Positions 1 to 14,300 of a stretch of 64,000 nucleotides of DNA are shown here, piece after piece (within the stretch, counting starts at the first letter, position 1; every line of letters begins with the position of its first letter). The stretch covers positions 2,666,001 to 2,730,000 of the forward strand of contig JADCRB010000114.1 of NCBI GenBank assembly GCA_021464245.1, given 5' to 3'. The notes under the pieces were generated by a model that was not told the DNA's origin, did no database searches, and worked only from the letters and a program-made list of their open reading frames with translations. The position numbers and the translations under genes were made by a program. This stretch comes from Carallia brachiata. Its lineage: Eukaryota > Streptophyta > Magnoliopsida > Malpighiales > Rhizophoraceae.

Positions 1-657
1 TAATGCAAAATCCCTTAAATGGGGCAGTACGGATAAGTTTTTACTTGATCTTACTGTTTTTTTGAACACTTACAGTGTTTAGTGCTTGGTTTATTAACTA
101 TTATTTGAAGGGAGAATAGCAGGCTTGTAGACACCGCACAGGATGCTTTGCAACCCAAACTTATATTTCTGTAAGTACCCACTAATTGTGAGACTTTGAA
201 GAGTCGTGAAAACCAAACTCCCACGACCTTACGAGCACAAACTGCCCTGGCAAACCCGAATGTCTCTCACTAAATCTGCTTGGAAAGTTAAGCTTATTAA
301 TATTTGGCATACTAACTCGAATTCCATGTTTCATCTATCACTCCAATATTAAATATCGCATGTCATGTTTTCTTAACTAATTTAGTCAATCACAGAAGAA
401 ATAGGAGTGTCTACTTGAACAGAAGCATAACGGCATTGACATAAAAATGCTTTCTGATCATCAGTCAAAATCTCAGCAATTGTCTCATAAAATGTAATCC
501 AGAAATGACAACGTACAAGGTGAATATGGTACAGGTGCGACCATAGGCCAAAATCACCCATCTCGAACCGAGAAATCCCTCCATGATCCGCGTTTCAGCA
601 AAAAGAAATCTAAAATTTGTATAATTATTGGATTATCTCTATATTGGGACGATACAC

Positions 658-3600
658 TCAAGAATGATTTTCCCATTTCCACCTTCTTCCTACCTCCTCA
701 AGAACCTTAGCTCTGGCGTGGCTCTTCCTTGCTTCATCTTCTACCCAGGATCTGCATTCATTGCTTCCGCAAATTAGAATTCAACTTGATTATCAGTGTC
801 AGTACATATGAAAGTAAAGTAAATAGTGAATTCAATAAACAGCAGCCAAATGAGCAATACACTGATTACGAAAATGATTTCACAGAATGAGGATGTCAAT
901 AGATGCATTTGTAATCAACTAACTACTATATAAAGTCCTGCAAAAAATTGAAATAATAGCATACTAAAAGAATAAATCAACCTGATTGAGTCAATTTAAT
1001 CAAAATGCTGTTCTCTTTACCTAAGAATTCGAAGAGCCTCTATTTCAGCTTCCAGGATGGATTTAGCGTCGAGCAAACCATCCTGCTCGGCCTGCAATTC
1101 ACTGAGCGATTGTTGTAAACTACATTGATCAGCTACATATGAAGCCCTCTCGAATGCAAGCCTTTCTGACATCTCATCAACCTCTTTCTTCAAACTGAGA
1201 AGCAATTGCTTCTGACAGTCCATAGCTGCCTTCTCTTTTGCATGATCTGTAGCAGTTTTCACTTGAACCATTTCCTCCTGCTCCAAATCATGCAAAGTCT
1301 CAATATAAAGTTCCTGCATGTGGAAACCACGGGTTCTTTCTTCATCCATCTTTACATCCCAAAACCGCTTTATATCTCCTCTGTCAAGCAACTCAAATCT
1401 AATTCCTTGGCAGCTGCTTGCCTTAAAGATTTCTCAGCTTCCAGTCTCAATATTTCATTCCAAACTGCAGCCACCATCCTACCACTTGTCAATGCCACCG
1501 CTACTTGTGCTTTTGTCACAGGTTTATTTGGCTCAAGCCGCCTGGTCTGTCCTGTACAAATTTAACATGAGATTGTCAGTCATTGATGTTATTTCCTTCG
1601 CATGGGATCCAGTCTTTTACACTTCCCAGTTTAAAATTCATCACCACAAGCCTCAATTTTCTTTAAGCAAAAAGGCACTAGAAGATTTTCCGAATATGAT
1701 GCGTCAACATTCAATGCCAAAGTTACAACCACCAAAAGGCAAAGAAGGGAGAATATAAGTATCTGTACTGTAAACCTGTTTGCAAGGAAATATGACCAAT
1801 GAATGAATCATAAAACACCAAAAACAGCTCCAGTCTGCCTATATTTTCCATATTCATGAAGATAGTGATTCTTCTGCCCAGTACAAGGTACAGGTACAAA
1901 CATAGTATGGTACAATATTGCAACTAATATTGGTAATAATAGATGATTCTCTTTTCAGCCATCCATATAATCTACTTTTGTTTTTTATACCATCATGTTA
2001 GTTTTCCTTGTGCCTGTTGACTAGGTTTGGTATTTCAACAACTGATTTAGTTGCCTAGCTACCGTGTATCAACTTACTTTGTGATGGCTACAACTGCTCT
2101 AACTACGGATCACCAAGATTACTACTAATATAGAGAAAAGAAGAGGGAGATACCAAAAACATTTCTGATTATGCTTCTGTCTCCAGCCAAAATGTCGACG
2201 TAAAGTTCAGGTGATGCGTCTGAACTAATCTTGTTCACATCCATATAATCTACTTTTGTTCTTGACACCTGGACTGCAGACAAGTCAAGTTTTTAATGCT
2301 ATGAAAGGTTGATGAGACGTCAAGGGCTATTTCTCCTTGTCGTTTAATGAATCCAACAAACTTATCAATCAGGTATTTGAAGCTTATTTTACCTGATCTG
2401 TTATCTCTGGCAATGTCTCATACTCTAACTGAGCTTTCCAACTAATCACATCCTGCCGGGAAATAAACCTACAACCCAGATATATTTAATTGTGTGGCAA
2501 CGATAAGAATCTGTGCTTGCAAAGCAAAAGCAATATACGTGATTTCAATCTTAAATTGCTAAGGAAAAGGTGCCATAGATAAAAGTACATCCAATACCTA
2601 TTAGGATAAAAGCAGCAGCTTCCATCTCCTTTTGAATTGTCAGTACAGGAAAGTGTTCCTGATAGCTTGCTCGGTATGATGCCCGCCTCTGCGAGGGCTA
2701 ATTTGCAAAACCAAAAACAAATATTTATACATACCCTTACCACAAGCACAACCTTAAGTCAGCAAGCAAAGCAAGAGCAATCCTTACCTTGGATGAACTC
2801 AAAATGTTGATCTTCAACAGACAAATCATCAAATGCGGCAACTGTGGAACCTGCAAGTGATACAGACGGAACAATTCTGTGCTTTGGATTCCTAAAAATC
2901 AACCACAAAATTACTGAGCCTGACATTACAGAGGCGTTTACATCATTCAACATAGTTTCACAAAGTTTTCGCCAAAGGCATCGATCAGTTACCACCTTTC
3001 CAGCAATGAATTCAAGCAGACTAGCCATCTGGCATACTCCCTTCTGGTACATAATTCATTAGCCCTTGTGCCGTCTCCAATGATCTGCATGTATTGATAG
3101 AATTGGCATACTCATGCTCAGAACAAACTATAGCTCCTTTCACTTCAATATATGATGGTTTCGAAACAACATAATGACAAAAGTAGAGTAAAATGAACTT
3201 GTGGAATTGGGATGTGAATGAAACAGAACATTGATCGTCAGTATGAAAAGGTAATCATAATCATAAAGAATAAGAAATAGAACTCAAGTTCCTTAGCACT
3301 TAGCCTACATTTAATAGGAACAAGCACTATTATTACTGGTCTCTCGTACATGGTCCCCAAAATAGGTATGAACTTGAATAATAAACAAATCAAGCACCTC
3401 TCATTCCTCTAGTCCATGTTCATTTTGGAATGCATTATAGATTGCCAAACATCCAATGCAATAAGAATGAAGTCTCAATTGTCAATCTTGGTCTCCAATT
3501 CCGTATTGTAATCAAATGAAGCACTAACTATGTCCACGTATCTATAACCCAAAAAAAAAGGTACAGTATGCATAAATTGCAAAAAAAAAATTTATCCAAC

Positions 3601-5054
3601 TGAAGGAGACTACGTGCTTGCAAGCAATTCACAACTGTGCACATTAGAAGTTCACAAGATTAGCAGATTGGCATCTGTGTCCCAGGTTAACTTAGGGACC
3701 ATCATAAAATATGGAAAAAGCAGACAACCATTAACACTTTTCAGCCATCCAAGGTTTAAATAAGATTTATAAATGATTGGTAATAATATATGATTCTCTA
3801 ATTAAAGGAAAAAAAAATCTAAAACAAACCTTAAGTTTGTTCAAAGTTGATAGAGCTTCCATTTGAGTAGAATCCACGGGAGCTGATATTGTAACACGAT
3901 GGAGCTTCTCCTCATGTGCTGCAGAGAAAATTAGAAAAACAAAAAAGGAGGTAAGTTCAATTCTTTGTAAGCCAAAATGGAAATCAAATTCTAAGAACAC
4001 AAAAATCAGAAAACTCCCATATCCATTCAGCCAACACTCAGCCGTAAGAAAATAAAAAATATATAAAATAACGTAGAAACATTATTTTGTAGCATGAGTC
4101 ATCCTTCTCAAAATAATGAAAAGCTTCTCCGCACAAAACTATAGTCTCCAAAATCATGGAAACAATCAACACCAGCCATCAGAAAGGACAAAATCAGCAG
4201 CCATATCAAAATGTTACCCAAACTAAGAGTTTCACTGAAATCATCAAGAGTAGCCTCTTGGCTCGCCCGAGACTGAGACACCACTGCATCTTGATCAGCA
4301 GCCGGGTCCTTGGTTTCACCTGTACTACCTTTGATCTCAACCGGACTAAATGTACGCCAGCCCCTTCTGAATTGCAAGTTCAATCCTGCAAAGCAAAATA
4401 GCAAACGCACACACCCACTGAGTTATACTACTCAATGAACCATCACCCATTTCAAGCAAACAACTTCAAGTCGAAGCAGAAACAAATTTAAAAGAAAGAG
4501 ATTAAAATGTGTAAAAGACCCTTTTTCTTGAGAGGGAGAAGTATGCAATGGCGGCCAGCACAGCTACAGCTACCGTCCCAATAACACCAATTACAAATGG
4601 AGGCAACCCTTCACAGTTCCCAAAAAAAAAAACACACTTTAGATCAGCAATTGCCCATTTCTTTTTTTGGAAAAGAAATGTAAGCGAAATTGAGCGAGTT
4701 CAGAAGAAACGAATCGAAGATGATGAAGAAGAAGAAGAAGAAAACACCTTTCTTCTTCGGCAGCGGGTACGGTGGTGGGGGTGGAGCTTCAACGATGGCC
4801 CAGCCGTTGAAGTCGTCATCGGCGGCGACAGCGGGAGGTTGGGGAGGGGAGAACCAGGAGAGGACGGGTCGGGAGTCAGAAAGCGAAGCGGAAAGGCGAG
4901 GGAGACGAGGGTTAGCATTGGATCGGAGAATAGTGTTGGGAGTATTGAAGACGGAGAGGTTAAGGCGGTGGCGGAGAAGAGTAGGGTTGGTGGCGGTGGT
5001 GCGGAGGAGGAGGAAGGAGTACGGTGGTGCAGATGTTGTCGAACAAGAGACCAT
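658..5054 (-). CDS. Plastid-targeted S-layer-homology (SLH)-like protein with C-terminal coiled coil, 11 exons
   Basis: Exons in transcript order: 5054-4748, 4608-4520, 4385-4218, 3918-3830, 3084-2996, 2891-2788, 2697-2598, 2468-2393, 2268-2154, 1551-1021, 751-658 (TGA at 658-660). The Ser/Thr/Arg-rich start resembles a chloroplast transit peptide. It is followed by FNGW, then a hydrophobic helix in exon 2 (GLPPFVIGVIG...). SLH-like segments follow: ELCTRREYARWLV, then AFDDLSVEDQHFEFIQALAEAGIIPSKLSG, split by an intron, then NKPVTKAQVAVALTSGRM. The end is a Glu/Lys coiled coil closing with ALRILRSWVEDEARKS...RRWKW. This layout matches the Arabidopsis SLH-domain family that I recall as At5g23890/At3g25680 (function poorly defined, plastid). 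The exons total 1762 nt, two short of a multiple of three. The phase breaks at the exon 2/3 junction and near 1410, each fitting one missing A. Expected length is about 587 aa. All other junctions keep phase. Confidence 0.75.
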
Positions 5055-6750
5055 CTTCTCCTCGTTATTATTATTCTTCTATTTTTCTTGTCTTTTTCTT
5101 TCTCTGTGCAAAGGCCCAAGTCATCAAGCTTCTTAAACTCTTCCAAAAGTCCTAACTTCTTACCTGGATTATTGAATTTATTTGTTACAATTAAAAAATC
5201 AAAAGCTTCTGTCTCTCAATTACTGGAAGTGGCAAGCTATTAGTGATGCAGCATACCGTTCCTAATATTAATTTAAATTAAATTTTTATGCCGTCAATTT
5301 TTTTTATAATTGAGAATATCTTATATAAGTGTGATATATAAATTTAAAATTTATTAATATTATTTGATTGGACTTAAAAGGCTTATTTCAGGCGCAATAA
5401 TACTTTAATAATAAATTCTCCATAAGAGAGAAGTTGAATAGAAATGTTACCAGTTTAATAGTCCATCTCTACTTACAAATAAGATAACCACCGTGCAAGT
5501 GCTAATATATATATATCAACATCATAACTCTTTTTATTTTGTATATAGCTGACTATTAAAATGAGTGGTTAAATAAAAAAATAAGAGTTTGATTACTTTA
5601 TAGTACATGAGCAAAGTATTTTATTTATTTAATAATATTTAATAATTAATTTTTTTAATTTAATACATATTTTATGATTTATTTAAATCATTTTGTGCCT
5701 ACCCTTGTACTCACGCTTACTTTCCCGTCACCTTTTTTGATGCGGAAAATTCAATACAGGCATCTAAGTGATCTCACTTTTGTATTCAGTAATCCAAAAT
5801 CATTTATGTGTGAACGATCATCCATGCAATGGTTCCTCATATGTCCACTGCCCTTTGTTTTATTCCTACCCAACACAAAAACGTCCCAACATCAAAACAA
5901 TTTATTACATTGGTAAGGTACCTTATGGTCATATGTGTTAATGTGTTACACAAAATAAAATTGTTTTAAAGTAGCGGAAGAGGAACTTGAGATCATTCGA
6001 ACCATTGTGATGGATCGGTCGATCATAATGTAACCGAGTTGCGGGCCACCCCCAACAATTGCACACAAGTTCTTGTAATGTTTGCTAGTTCAGCACAAAC
6101 CCCACCAATCGCATGCAATTTATTGTAATGTTTGCTAATTATGTCGAACGTTCAACTTCTTAATCTAACCACTAGTTGTAGTCTAGTAATCACTAAATTT
6201 AAACGAATGGTAAAATTTGTAGTTCGGACTCTCATATCTTACTGATAATTAAATCTTCCTGAACCAAAACACAATCAGACAAATAAAAGTAGAACAGCTA
6301 TGTTCTATTGCCGCTTTGTGTCCATTCTTAAAACGAATGCTACAAAGTCATTACGAGTAAGAGATCAATCTCTGCGTACAACTCTGTTTTGTGGCTCATT
6401 TTTGTATTAACCTTTGAACTTGCCTGTCCCAAACTGTTGACTGAAGAAAAGACTAAGCTTGAGAAACCAATTCACTTCGATATTCTGGCAGAATTCTCCC
6501 GCATTTGCCATAATTCTCGACCCATGTCCCATAATCAATACAATCCAGTTAACTTAAGTAATGGATAAAGTACTCCTGTTCAACTGACCCAGGCCACCGC
6601 AAGTTCATTCAGCAGACAGCTGTTTCATCATTTCGTAGCAAACAACTACAAAACATGACTCTTCCATGCCCACAGGCCACAGGGCTTCTACATAAGGGCT
6701 TCCATTTCTGTATAGCAGACAGCATTTGGTCATCCCCAGAGACCAGTCGA
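5055..6750. other. Intergenic, no gene recognised
   Basis: This AT-rich stretch has no supported coding sequence. It should hold the promoter of the SLH-like gene and the 3' flank of the cytochrome b561 gene. Around 6052-6140 there are two diverged tandem copies, about 54 bp apart, sharing the core TTGTAATGTTTGCTA. Confidence 0.5.
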
Positions 6751-8588
6751 TCACAATGTGGGCAGCTCAATTGCAAACTCTAGTGGTTCATAGGCATTAC
6801 CTTTGCCATTCACGGGCATAACAACTGCACGAACTACGAAGCCTCCAAGAACAACAATCAGCATACCTAAAGAGTTCAACAAAAGTGCCTCAGTGGAGTA
6901 GTGTGAAATGATGTGGTGTGTCTGCATGAACGTGGCTTTTCCAAAAGCCCAGTAACAGCTGTTGCAACTGCAAGTGCATATATAGATTCCAAAGAACATA
7001 TGCCAGGGAAGGAACGTAGATCTGCGGCTAACTGAACCACCAGGATACCAAAAGGTTGAGAAGCCAGCAGCCCACTACATCAATAGGAAACTAATATCAG
7101 AAGAAATAAATAAACTCTACTTAGTATTGTACAAGAAGAACAGACAAACAGAGAAATCCAACCGGTTCCACAGGACATGCACTGTTGGCATTCTCTTGAG
7201 CCACAAAGGCACATGTATTGCTCATGTACAAGACAATGAATTCGAATGTTAGCACTCTATCAGGAAAATTTGCATTGATGAGTATGGATGTGGCAAAATG
7301 ACCCAAAGTCAACAAGGCTTCCAGACAGACACAGCCACAGTAATGTCATCATCTCAAACTATAATAAAATTTTAAATTTTAAAATCTCTACGGCGATCGG
7401 TTTAGGGATCACGCAAGTAAATGGTGAAGAGGTGGAGGGAGCAAACCTGGAACCCAAATAAGAATAGACAAGCCAGACCCAGCCATGAATGCAAACTGTA
7501 GAAATGATCAACTCCCTTCTCCCTGTGGAACTTATACGCAGCCCACACTCCTATCACACTGAGGCAAAATGCCAGAGACTGCATTGTAAGATGCACTAAC
7601 TTTTTGAAGTTTTTAGCTCCCGATAATGTCCTGTATGCTAGCATGGCTGCAAAAGGTAACAAGAACTAAACATGATAAATTTTTCTTCCATTATCTATTA
7701 CAAGTAAGCAGAATAAGCTATAGCCATTTCCAACTTCTCCATGGCATAACCTACGGCGGCGAAGCTAAGAAAACACATATCCTTCACACAATTCCAGGCA
7801 AAAAATAATAATAATAATGAAAAGGAAAAAAGAGGAGAATCCCAATTGGGGTTGAGAAATGACAAAATTTCCCCAACACCTTTAAGCTTAGACCTGATAA
7901 GTTTGCAAGATCTGATAATAGTGAACAGAATACACGGGGTCCTGATGACATGAATTACAACAAGAAGCTCACAAGTTTTGATTTCAAAAATCAGCAATTC
8001 TTTTTGATCAGATCCTAAGAATCAAATTAGGATTACCTTCACCATTCAAGAGAACAAGGCCGATGACCAGGAGTACAGGATGGACCTGGGGCCGGTACAC
8101 GCAATAGTCAGTCTCTTCTATTGATAAATGCAAACATTTCATGACAAAAACAGAAATTTTCCTTCAAACAACTGATCTATGACCATTGTTAATAACAAAG
8201 GACCAAAGGTACTAAACAAGGAATAACATGGCAATCCAAAAACGTTATAATTAAGCACAGAACTAAATTTATTTGAATAATGGGAAACAAGTAGAAAAAG
8301 AAAAAACAAACAAGAGGGTGTTGAGAAGAACGGAAGATGGATTCAAAACACAATCAAATACAAAGAAAAAAGAGAGATAGGAAGAAGAAGAGTAAATCTG
8401 AGTGATTGCCAAACCAAAAAAAAAAGAAAGAAAGATTGGAAATTTACATTAAAGATGAGAGCTTTGTTAGGAGAGGAGAGAGCCAAGCCTCCTCTGAAAT
8501 GGAAAGCCCATGTTAGTATTAAAGCTGACACCGCCAATCCCATCACCCTCACCAACCGAACACCAGAAGCAGAAGCAGAAGCCGCCAT
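6751..8588 (-). CDS. Transmembrane ascorbate-dependent cytochrome b561 (ACYB-1 type)
   Basis: Four exons: 8588-8448, 8085-8037, 7646-7447 and 7074-6751 (TGA at 6751-6753), about 237 aa, close to the roughly 230 aa of plant CYB561 proteins. The family moves electrons across the tonoplast or plasma membrane from ascorbate to monodehydroascorbate or ferric iron, using two haems in a six-helix bundle. Visible motifs are HFRGGLALSS, VHPVLLVIGLVLLNGEA, KKLVHLTMQ, FYSLHSWLGLACLFLFGFQ, WYPGG and PWHMFFG. The His residues in VHP, LVH, LHSW and PWH fit the four haem ligands. It looks closest to the Arabidopsis protein I recall as At5g38630. In the last exon, between GIYI and ATFMQ (about 6936-6982), the displayed frame reads a Cys-rich string, while the next frame reads YALAVATAVTGLLEK, a normal helix 5. 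This fits a 2-nt plus a 1-nt deletion that together restore phase. Confidence 0.88.
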
Positions 8589-11214
8589 TTTTGTTACTGT
8601 TTTGCTTCTGTAAAATCTCGAAGATTACTAAACGTGGGTGTTTGTTTCTACGCCGCTGTTTTCCTTTTACAATTCTGCCTTTCCGTCTCTCGGTCGAGTC
8701 CAAAACTCCCGATTCTCCAAGTTTAGATTACCTAGTAAAATCCTCAGCCGTGAAACCAAGAAATGGATAAATAATAATAATAATAATAAAAGGCTAAGGC
8801 AAAACCGACCCACTTGACATCGGATCTAAAAGTCTATGGGGTTGCGCTCGTTGCTGTGCATAGATACGAATACCGAATACAGATACGAATGCATAGTTAT
8901 AGACATTAATACAGAGACAAAAACATAAGTACGGAAATTACGATATACTAACAAAAATACACAAACTCTTAAAAAATTGGGATACAAGTACACATTTCTA
9001 CAAAATATGTATTAAATATTCTATATATTTTTAATATATTATTTGTATATAGCATATAATTTAAGAACACTACCAGGTAAGAATGCTTTTTAAGCAACAC
9101 GATATGTATAAAATAAAAATAAAGTAATTTTTTGTATTTAACTTTATTTATGAGATCAAATAAAATATAATTGATTCCCATTTTTTATTTTTTGTTGCTT
9201 CTTACTACCTAACTTTTCACATATTGTAATCTATAATAAGGATAATGAACATGACAGAATATTATAATTTAAGGTATTATTTCTATATTAGTTATAAAAT
9301 TAAACCTCAATGCGATTTAATTTATAATATAAATATTAATGTTTATATTTTAAATTTAAAATAATTACATTTTTAAAATTTATAATAATAAATTGAAAGA
9401 TGTTGAAAACTAATTTACCATGTACTGCAGATGATTCGTAATTTTTCAAAAAAATAAGCTGCTTATTTGTAAAGAGTGGAAATATATTTACCAATGAGCT
9501 CCAAATCATTGCTACTAAAGTCATGTTTAGGTTAAAGGTTTCGAGTGTTAGTCTTATTTGAAACTAATTTACTAAAAAAGAAGAGTGAAATTGTCTTTCA
9601 CTCCAAAAATAAAGGCAAAAAAAAAAAAAGAAATATAGATGGATGGTAGGGGCCTGTTTAGTCGTAGAAAAATATTTTATAATCTTGTTTCTAGTTTGAA
9701 TTTTTTTATTGCCGCATTTTCTTTTCTATAAAAAGAAATGAAGAAAAAAAAAAGTACTCATTTTCCATATACTTTGTTCAACTCAGAAAGATGAGAAAAC
9801 CGGGCAATTTACTATTTGGAAGCCCCTTTTTTTCCATTTGTTAAGGAAAATATAGAAAACTTTTGTTTTTTTTTTTTTTTTTTGGTGTATTCCAACAGCC
9901 ACTACATCCTTAAAAATAAAAAATGGAAAAATGGGCATTTTGATTCTCTAATTCAAAATTCCACTCATTTGAATGCCAAATTCCAATTTTCTTACTTCTT
10001 ATACAATTTTGGTCATTTTTCCGATACTTCATTCCCTAAGTATCTTCTTCTTTGTCATATTCTTCTTAATTTTCTAGGCACGTTTGGTATGGAATTTAAG
10101 TGACTTTACTATTAGACTTTGTGAAACTTAGAATTTAAGTGATTATATTATTATACCTTATAATTTATGAATCATAAGCTCTAATACTATGACTTGAAGT
10201 GTGAATGTAGATGTAACGGTAGGTTATTGTACAATAAATTAAAAGTGATAAATACAAAGATGATCTCTTTTTAAGAAAAACGGCTAAACTCCACAACATT
10301 AAAGTCGGGTGTGAATTTGATCTCCAAAAAAGGGAAAAAAAAAAAAAAAACAAAGAAGAAGAGAGAGGTCCGGTGTGTATTCAGTGGGCCTTCATGGATT
10401 TCTTCCAATGGTAAGACTCTAATGTTGGCGTTCGTATTAGCCCACTTGATGGAGATGCAACTGGGAGCAAAAGGCACAATCTAACATAACTGTATGGGAA
10501 GTCGATTAATGAACAGGTTTATTGCGTACGTTTTATAGGTATTGGTCTGACTGGTTGTTTAATATATATTTTTTCGTATTAATTTAAGTTTCAATTTTCT
10601 TATTATTGTTTGTCTATGAATAAATAGGCTTAATTTTTTAGTATTATTAAATTCTGAACTCGTTAATTCTAAAGTTTAATGCAGAAAAAATTTATGCAGA
10701 CTCAATAATATTTCAGTAGTAAATTTACTATTTACGAATCGAATGAGAGATTTTTAATTTAACTCATATTTTTAGTAAATATAATTTACTCATAATTTTA
10801 CAAGAATCATTTAACAAATAAAAAATAGATTATGTTGTATTAGATTATGAAAAAATTTTACTTATTTTAAAAAAAGTAAAATTAACAAACACCAAAAGAA
10901 TGATCGACGAGATACTATAAAAACAGTAGAATATGCCGATCTACAGACACTACAACTAATAAACCTTGGAGCACCTTTTATTTTCAAAAAAAAAAAATCG
11001 TAAGCTTGTTCTCAAGCTTAATTAAACCTCAACAGAACAGTCTTTATTCTTTAAGTTGCGGACTCTTAAAAAGGCCACTAACAAAGCCATATTATAAACT
11101 GACTTTTTTTTTTTCATAAATAAATAAGTTGAAAGGCCCAAAAAAAAAGGAAAAACTTTTAATTTGACTATTTTTTAGTAAATGTAATTTATTTATAATT
11201 TTACACTTTATAAT
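8589..11214. other. Intergenic, AT-rich, no gene recognised
   Basis: The stretch holds many A/T homopolymers and short reading frames with no recognisable domain. Around 8860-8940 there is a short array of loosely repeated 'gatacgaat'-like words. Nothing else is supported. Confidence 0.5.
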
Positions 11215-11318
11215 TGTTAAAGGGTATAAATGTCTTTTCTATGCCTCATTATTTTTAATATAAATAGATATGAGTCTAAGAGTTAAGACTCTATCTCTAT
11301 ATTTCTGTTTACATAACA
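11215..11318 (+). repeat. 5' LTR of the copia element
   Basis: This 104-bp repeat starts TGTTAAAGGG and ends ACATAACA. It aligns to 15868-15978, sharing TTTTTAATATAAATAGATAT and the TTAAGACTC and TATTTCTGTTT words. The AATATAAATAGA in it is a plausible TATA-type core promoter. Confidence 0.85.
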
Positions 11319-11330
11319 TGGTATCAGAGT
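11319..11330 (+). promoter_or_regulatory. Primer binding site of the copia element
   Basis: TGGTATCAGAGT follows the 5' LTR with no gap. It differs at one base from the common plant copia initiator-tRNA-Met site TGGTATCAGAGC. Confidence 0.85.
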
Positions 11331-14300
11331 AAGAGAATTGAAAACCCTAAAAATAAAAATAAAAAAAAAAATTTTTTGTTGTAATTGCTTTTCTTAGCTT
11401 CTTTCTAGTGTCTTATGTTGGCTTATTCTTGGTTGTTCCTTTATATTGGACGTTTACTGTTGCAACAACAATATTGTTTTTGTGGCCATCATTTGTCCAA
11501 GCCGCAGCCTTTGTTTGTGAATGAATGTTGACAAAGTGACGCCTATTGAATCAGTATTGATGTCTATTGTCCGTTTGTGAAATTCCAAAGGGGCAATTAT
11601 CTTCAAAGTGAAAAAGTAAGTCAAAAATGTCCAGCAACTCTACAAATTAGTTCTTGTTTCTATCTTTGGATTTTCTTTGGCCCACAATGGAAAGTAAAAG
11701 TCCATCACATCCATTATTGGCTCAACAAATTACTACCTGTAAGTTGAATGATAGTAATTACTTACAGTGGTCTTAAGCAGTTAAAGTTTATTCGATGGGT
11801 CAAGGAAAAGAGTCTCACCTCACTGAAGAGTCATCTTAAATTGATGAGAAAGTCAAATCCACATGTATTCAAGAAGATGTCCAGTTAGTTACTCAATTAT
11901 AGAATTCAATGAAGCCTGAAGTAGCTGATATGAGTACTCATCTTGATACATGCAAGCAAATTTGGGACTATGTGCAATTATTGTACTCGAGTAATTTGAC
12001 ATGCATGTATGACCTGTCTCAACAATATTTTCAATTGCAATAAGACAGTATGAGTGTGACTAAGTATTTTGCCACCCTCAAACGGCTATATGAGGAGCTA
12101 AATGTGGTATTGCCTCTTTTAACTGATATTCGTGTGATGCAACAACAAAGAGAACAAATGGTAGTTCTAAAATTTTTAGCTGGTCTGAAGCCAAAATTTG
12201 ATTCAGTCAAGTCTCAAATTTTGGGAGGTGCAGAACTTCTATCCTTTGCAAAGACATACTTTCAGGTTTTGAGAGCATCAATGCGAGATAATTCTCAAAG
12301 TGGCAATCTCTTAATGTTTGATAAATAAACCCTTGTCACTCAATCACCTAATAGTGGGAAAGGTGATTTGTCTTATGGAGGCAGAGGTTATCGTGGTAGT
12401 CGTGGTCGTGGTTTTCGAGGGGGGCATGGTGATAGAGGCTCACCTTGACATTGTACTCATTGTGGACTTGATAATCACACTAGAGAGACTTGTTGAGATT
12501 TGATTGGCAAACTACCTCGCTTTGTTAATGTTGTCACTTTTGATAATATGGAGACTAGTTCATCAGCACTGGTCAACCTGAAGGTTGTCTGTGATCCAAA
12601 ACAAGTTATGGTGTCAGAAGAGGAATATTTTAAATTCCTCAAGTATTAGGCAGCCAACCAAACATCTCCTCCAATTACCTCTTTAGCCCAGAAAGGTAAT
12701 CCTACAACTTGTCTTTCCTCTAGTTCTTTCACCTCAAAGCCTTGGGTTATCGATTTTGGTGCCACAGATCATATGTGAGGTACACCTAGCATTTTTCTCA
12801 CTTACAATACTCTAGTATATTGCCCAAAATTACATTGGCTGATGTTTCAACGATTAGTATCAGTGGTATAGGAACTGTAAAACCTAATTTTCTTTTTCTT
12901 TGTCATCTACTTTTTATATTCCTTTTTTTTTTTCCACTTAACCTTATGTCTGTTAGTAAACTGACCAAAAATTTAAATTGTCATGTCTCCTTCTACCTCG
13001 ATTCTATTGTTATCCAGGATTGGTGGAAGACATGAGCTGAATGGCATTTATTACTTTGATCCTTCTCCATCAACAGTTGCTTGTACAGTTGTTGCTTCAC
13101 CTCTCCAAATTCATTGTTATCTTGTTTATCCCGCTTTGGAGTCCTTGAAGATTTTAGTTCCTAGTTTATATCATGTTAAATCATTAACTTGTGAGTCATG
13201 TCAGTTAGGCAAGCATCAGCCCATTTCTTTTCCTTCTTGGGTTAATAAATGGGCATCCCGTCCTTTTATGTCAGTTCATTTAGATGTTTGGGGTCCTAGT
13301 CATGTAAACTCTAAGTTGGGTCTTCAATATTTTGTTACTTTTATAGACGATTATTCAAGAGTTATATGACTTTATCTAATGAAAGATCGGTCTGAATTAT
13401 TCTCTATTTTTCGTGCCTTTTGTGCTGAGCTTAAACACTAATTTGATTACAAGTTTGCATACTTCAAAGTGATGATGCTACTGAATATTTTTCCAACCCC
13501 TTTAAAGGTTTCATGACTACTTCTAGTATTATTCACTAATCATCTTATGTTCATGCACCACAACAAAATGAGGCAGTCGAGAGAAAGAATAGGCATCTCA
13601 TAGAGGTAACTCGGACCCTCTTGATACACATGAATGTTCCCAAATCATTTTGGAGTAATGTTGTTCTCACTGCTTATTTTTTAGTTAATCGTCAGCCATT
13701 ATCTGTGCTTGATAACCAATCTCCTCATAGTGTTTTATTTTCTCATGAATGTTTGTATCCATTGCCATCACGTATATTTGGATGTCTGTGTTTTGTTCAC
13801 CATCTCAGTCTAGGAGTTAACAAGTTGAGTCCTCGTGCCATTAAGTGCATATTTTTAGGCTATTCTCGAACACAAAAAGGTTATCGTTGTTACTGTCCTT
13901 TGTTAAATAAACTTTTTACATGTTAGATGTGACTTTCTTTGAATCTATATCTTATTATTTAGACCCACCGTTTACGAGTGACATTATTCAATCTCCAACC
14001 TTTCCTTCTCCTACTTCTGTGGATATACCTCTGACTACATCTTTACCACCAAACAATTTGTCAGATTGTTTGTCTTGGCTTAATTTACAAGTGTACACTC
14101 GTCGCAAGGTACAATTGCCTGTTGACTCTAGTCCTCCACCAGTCGACCATTTGTCTGCAAATCCAACTCCTACACTCTCCTTTGATGCTGATTTGGATCT
14201 ACTTATTACCTTTAGAAAAGGTACTAGACAATGTACTTATCATCCTATCTCTAATTATGTCTCATTTGCTCACGTTTCTCCTTTATATCATGCTTTTGTT

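Noticed and set aside
4548..5243. Plus-strand 231-codon frame
   Set aside because: Antisense shadow of exons 1-2 of the SLH-like gene.
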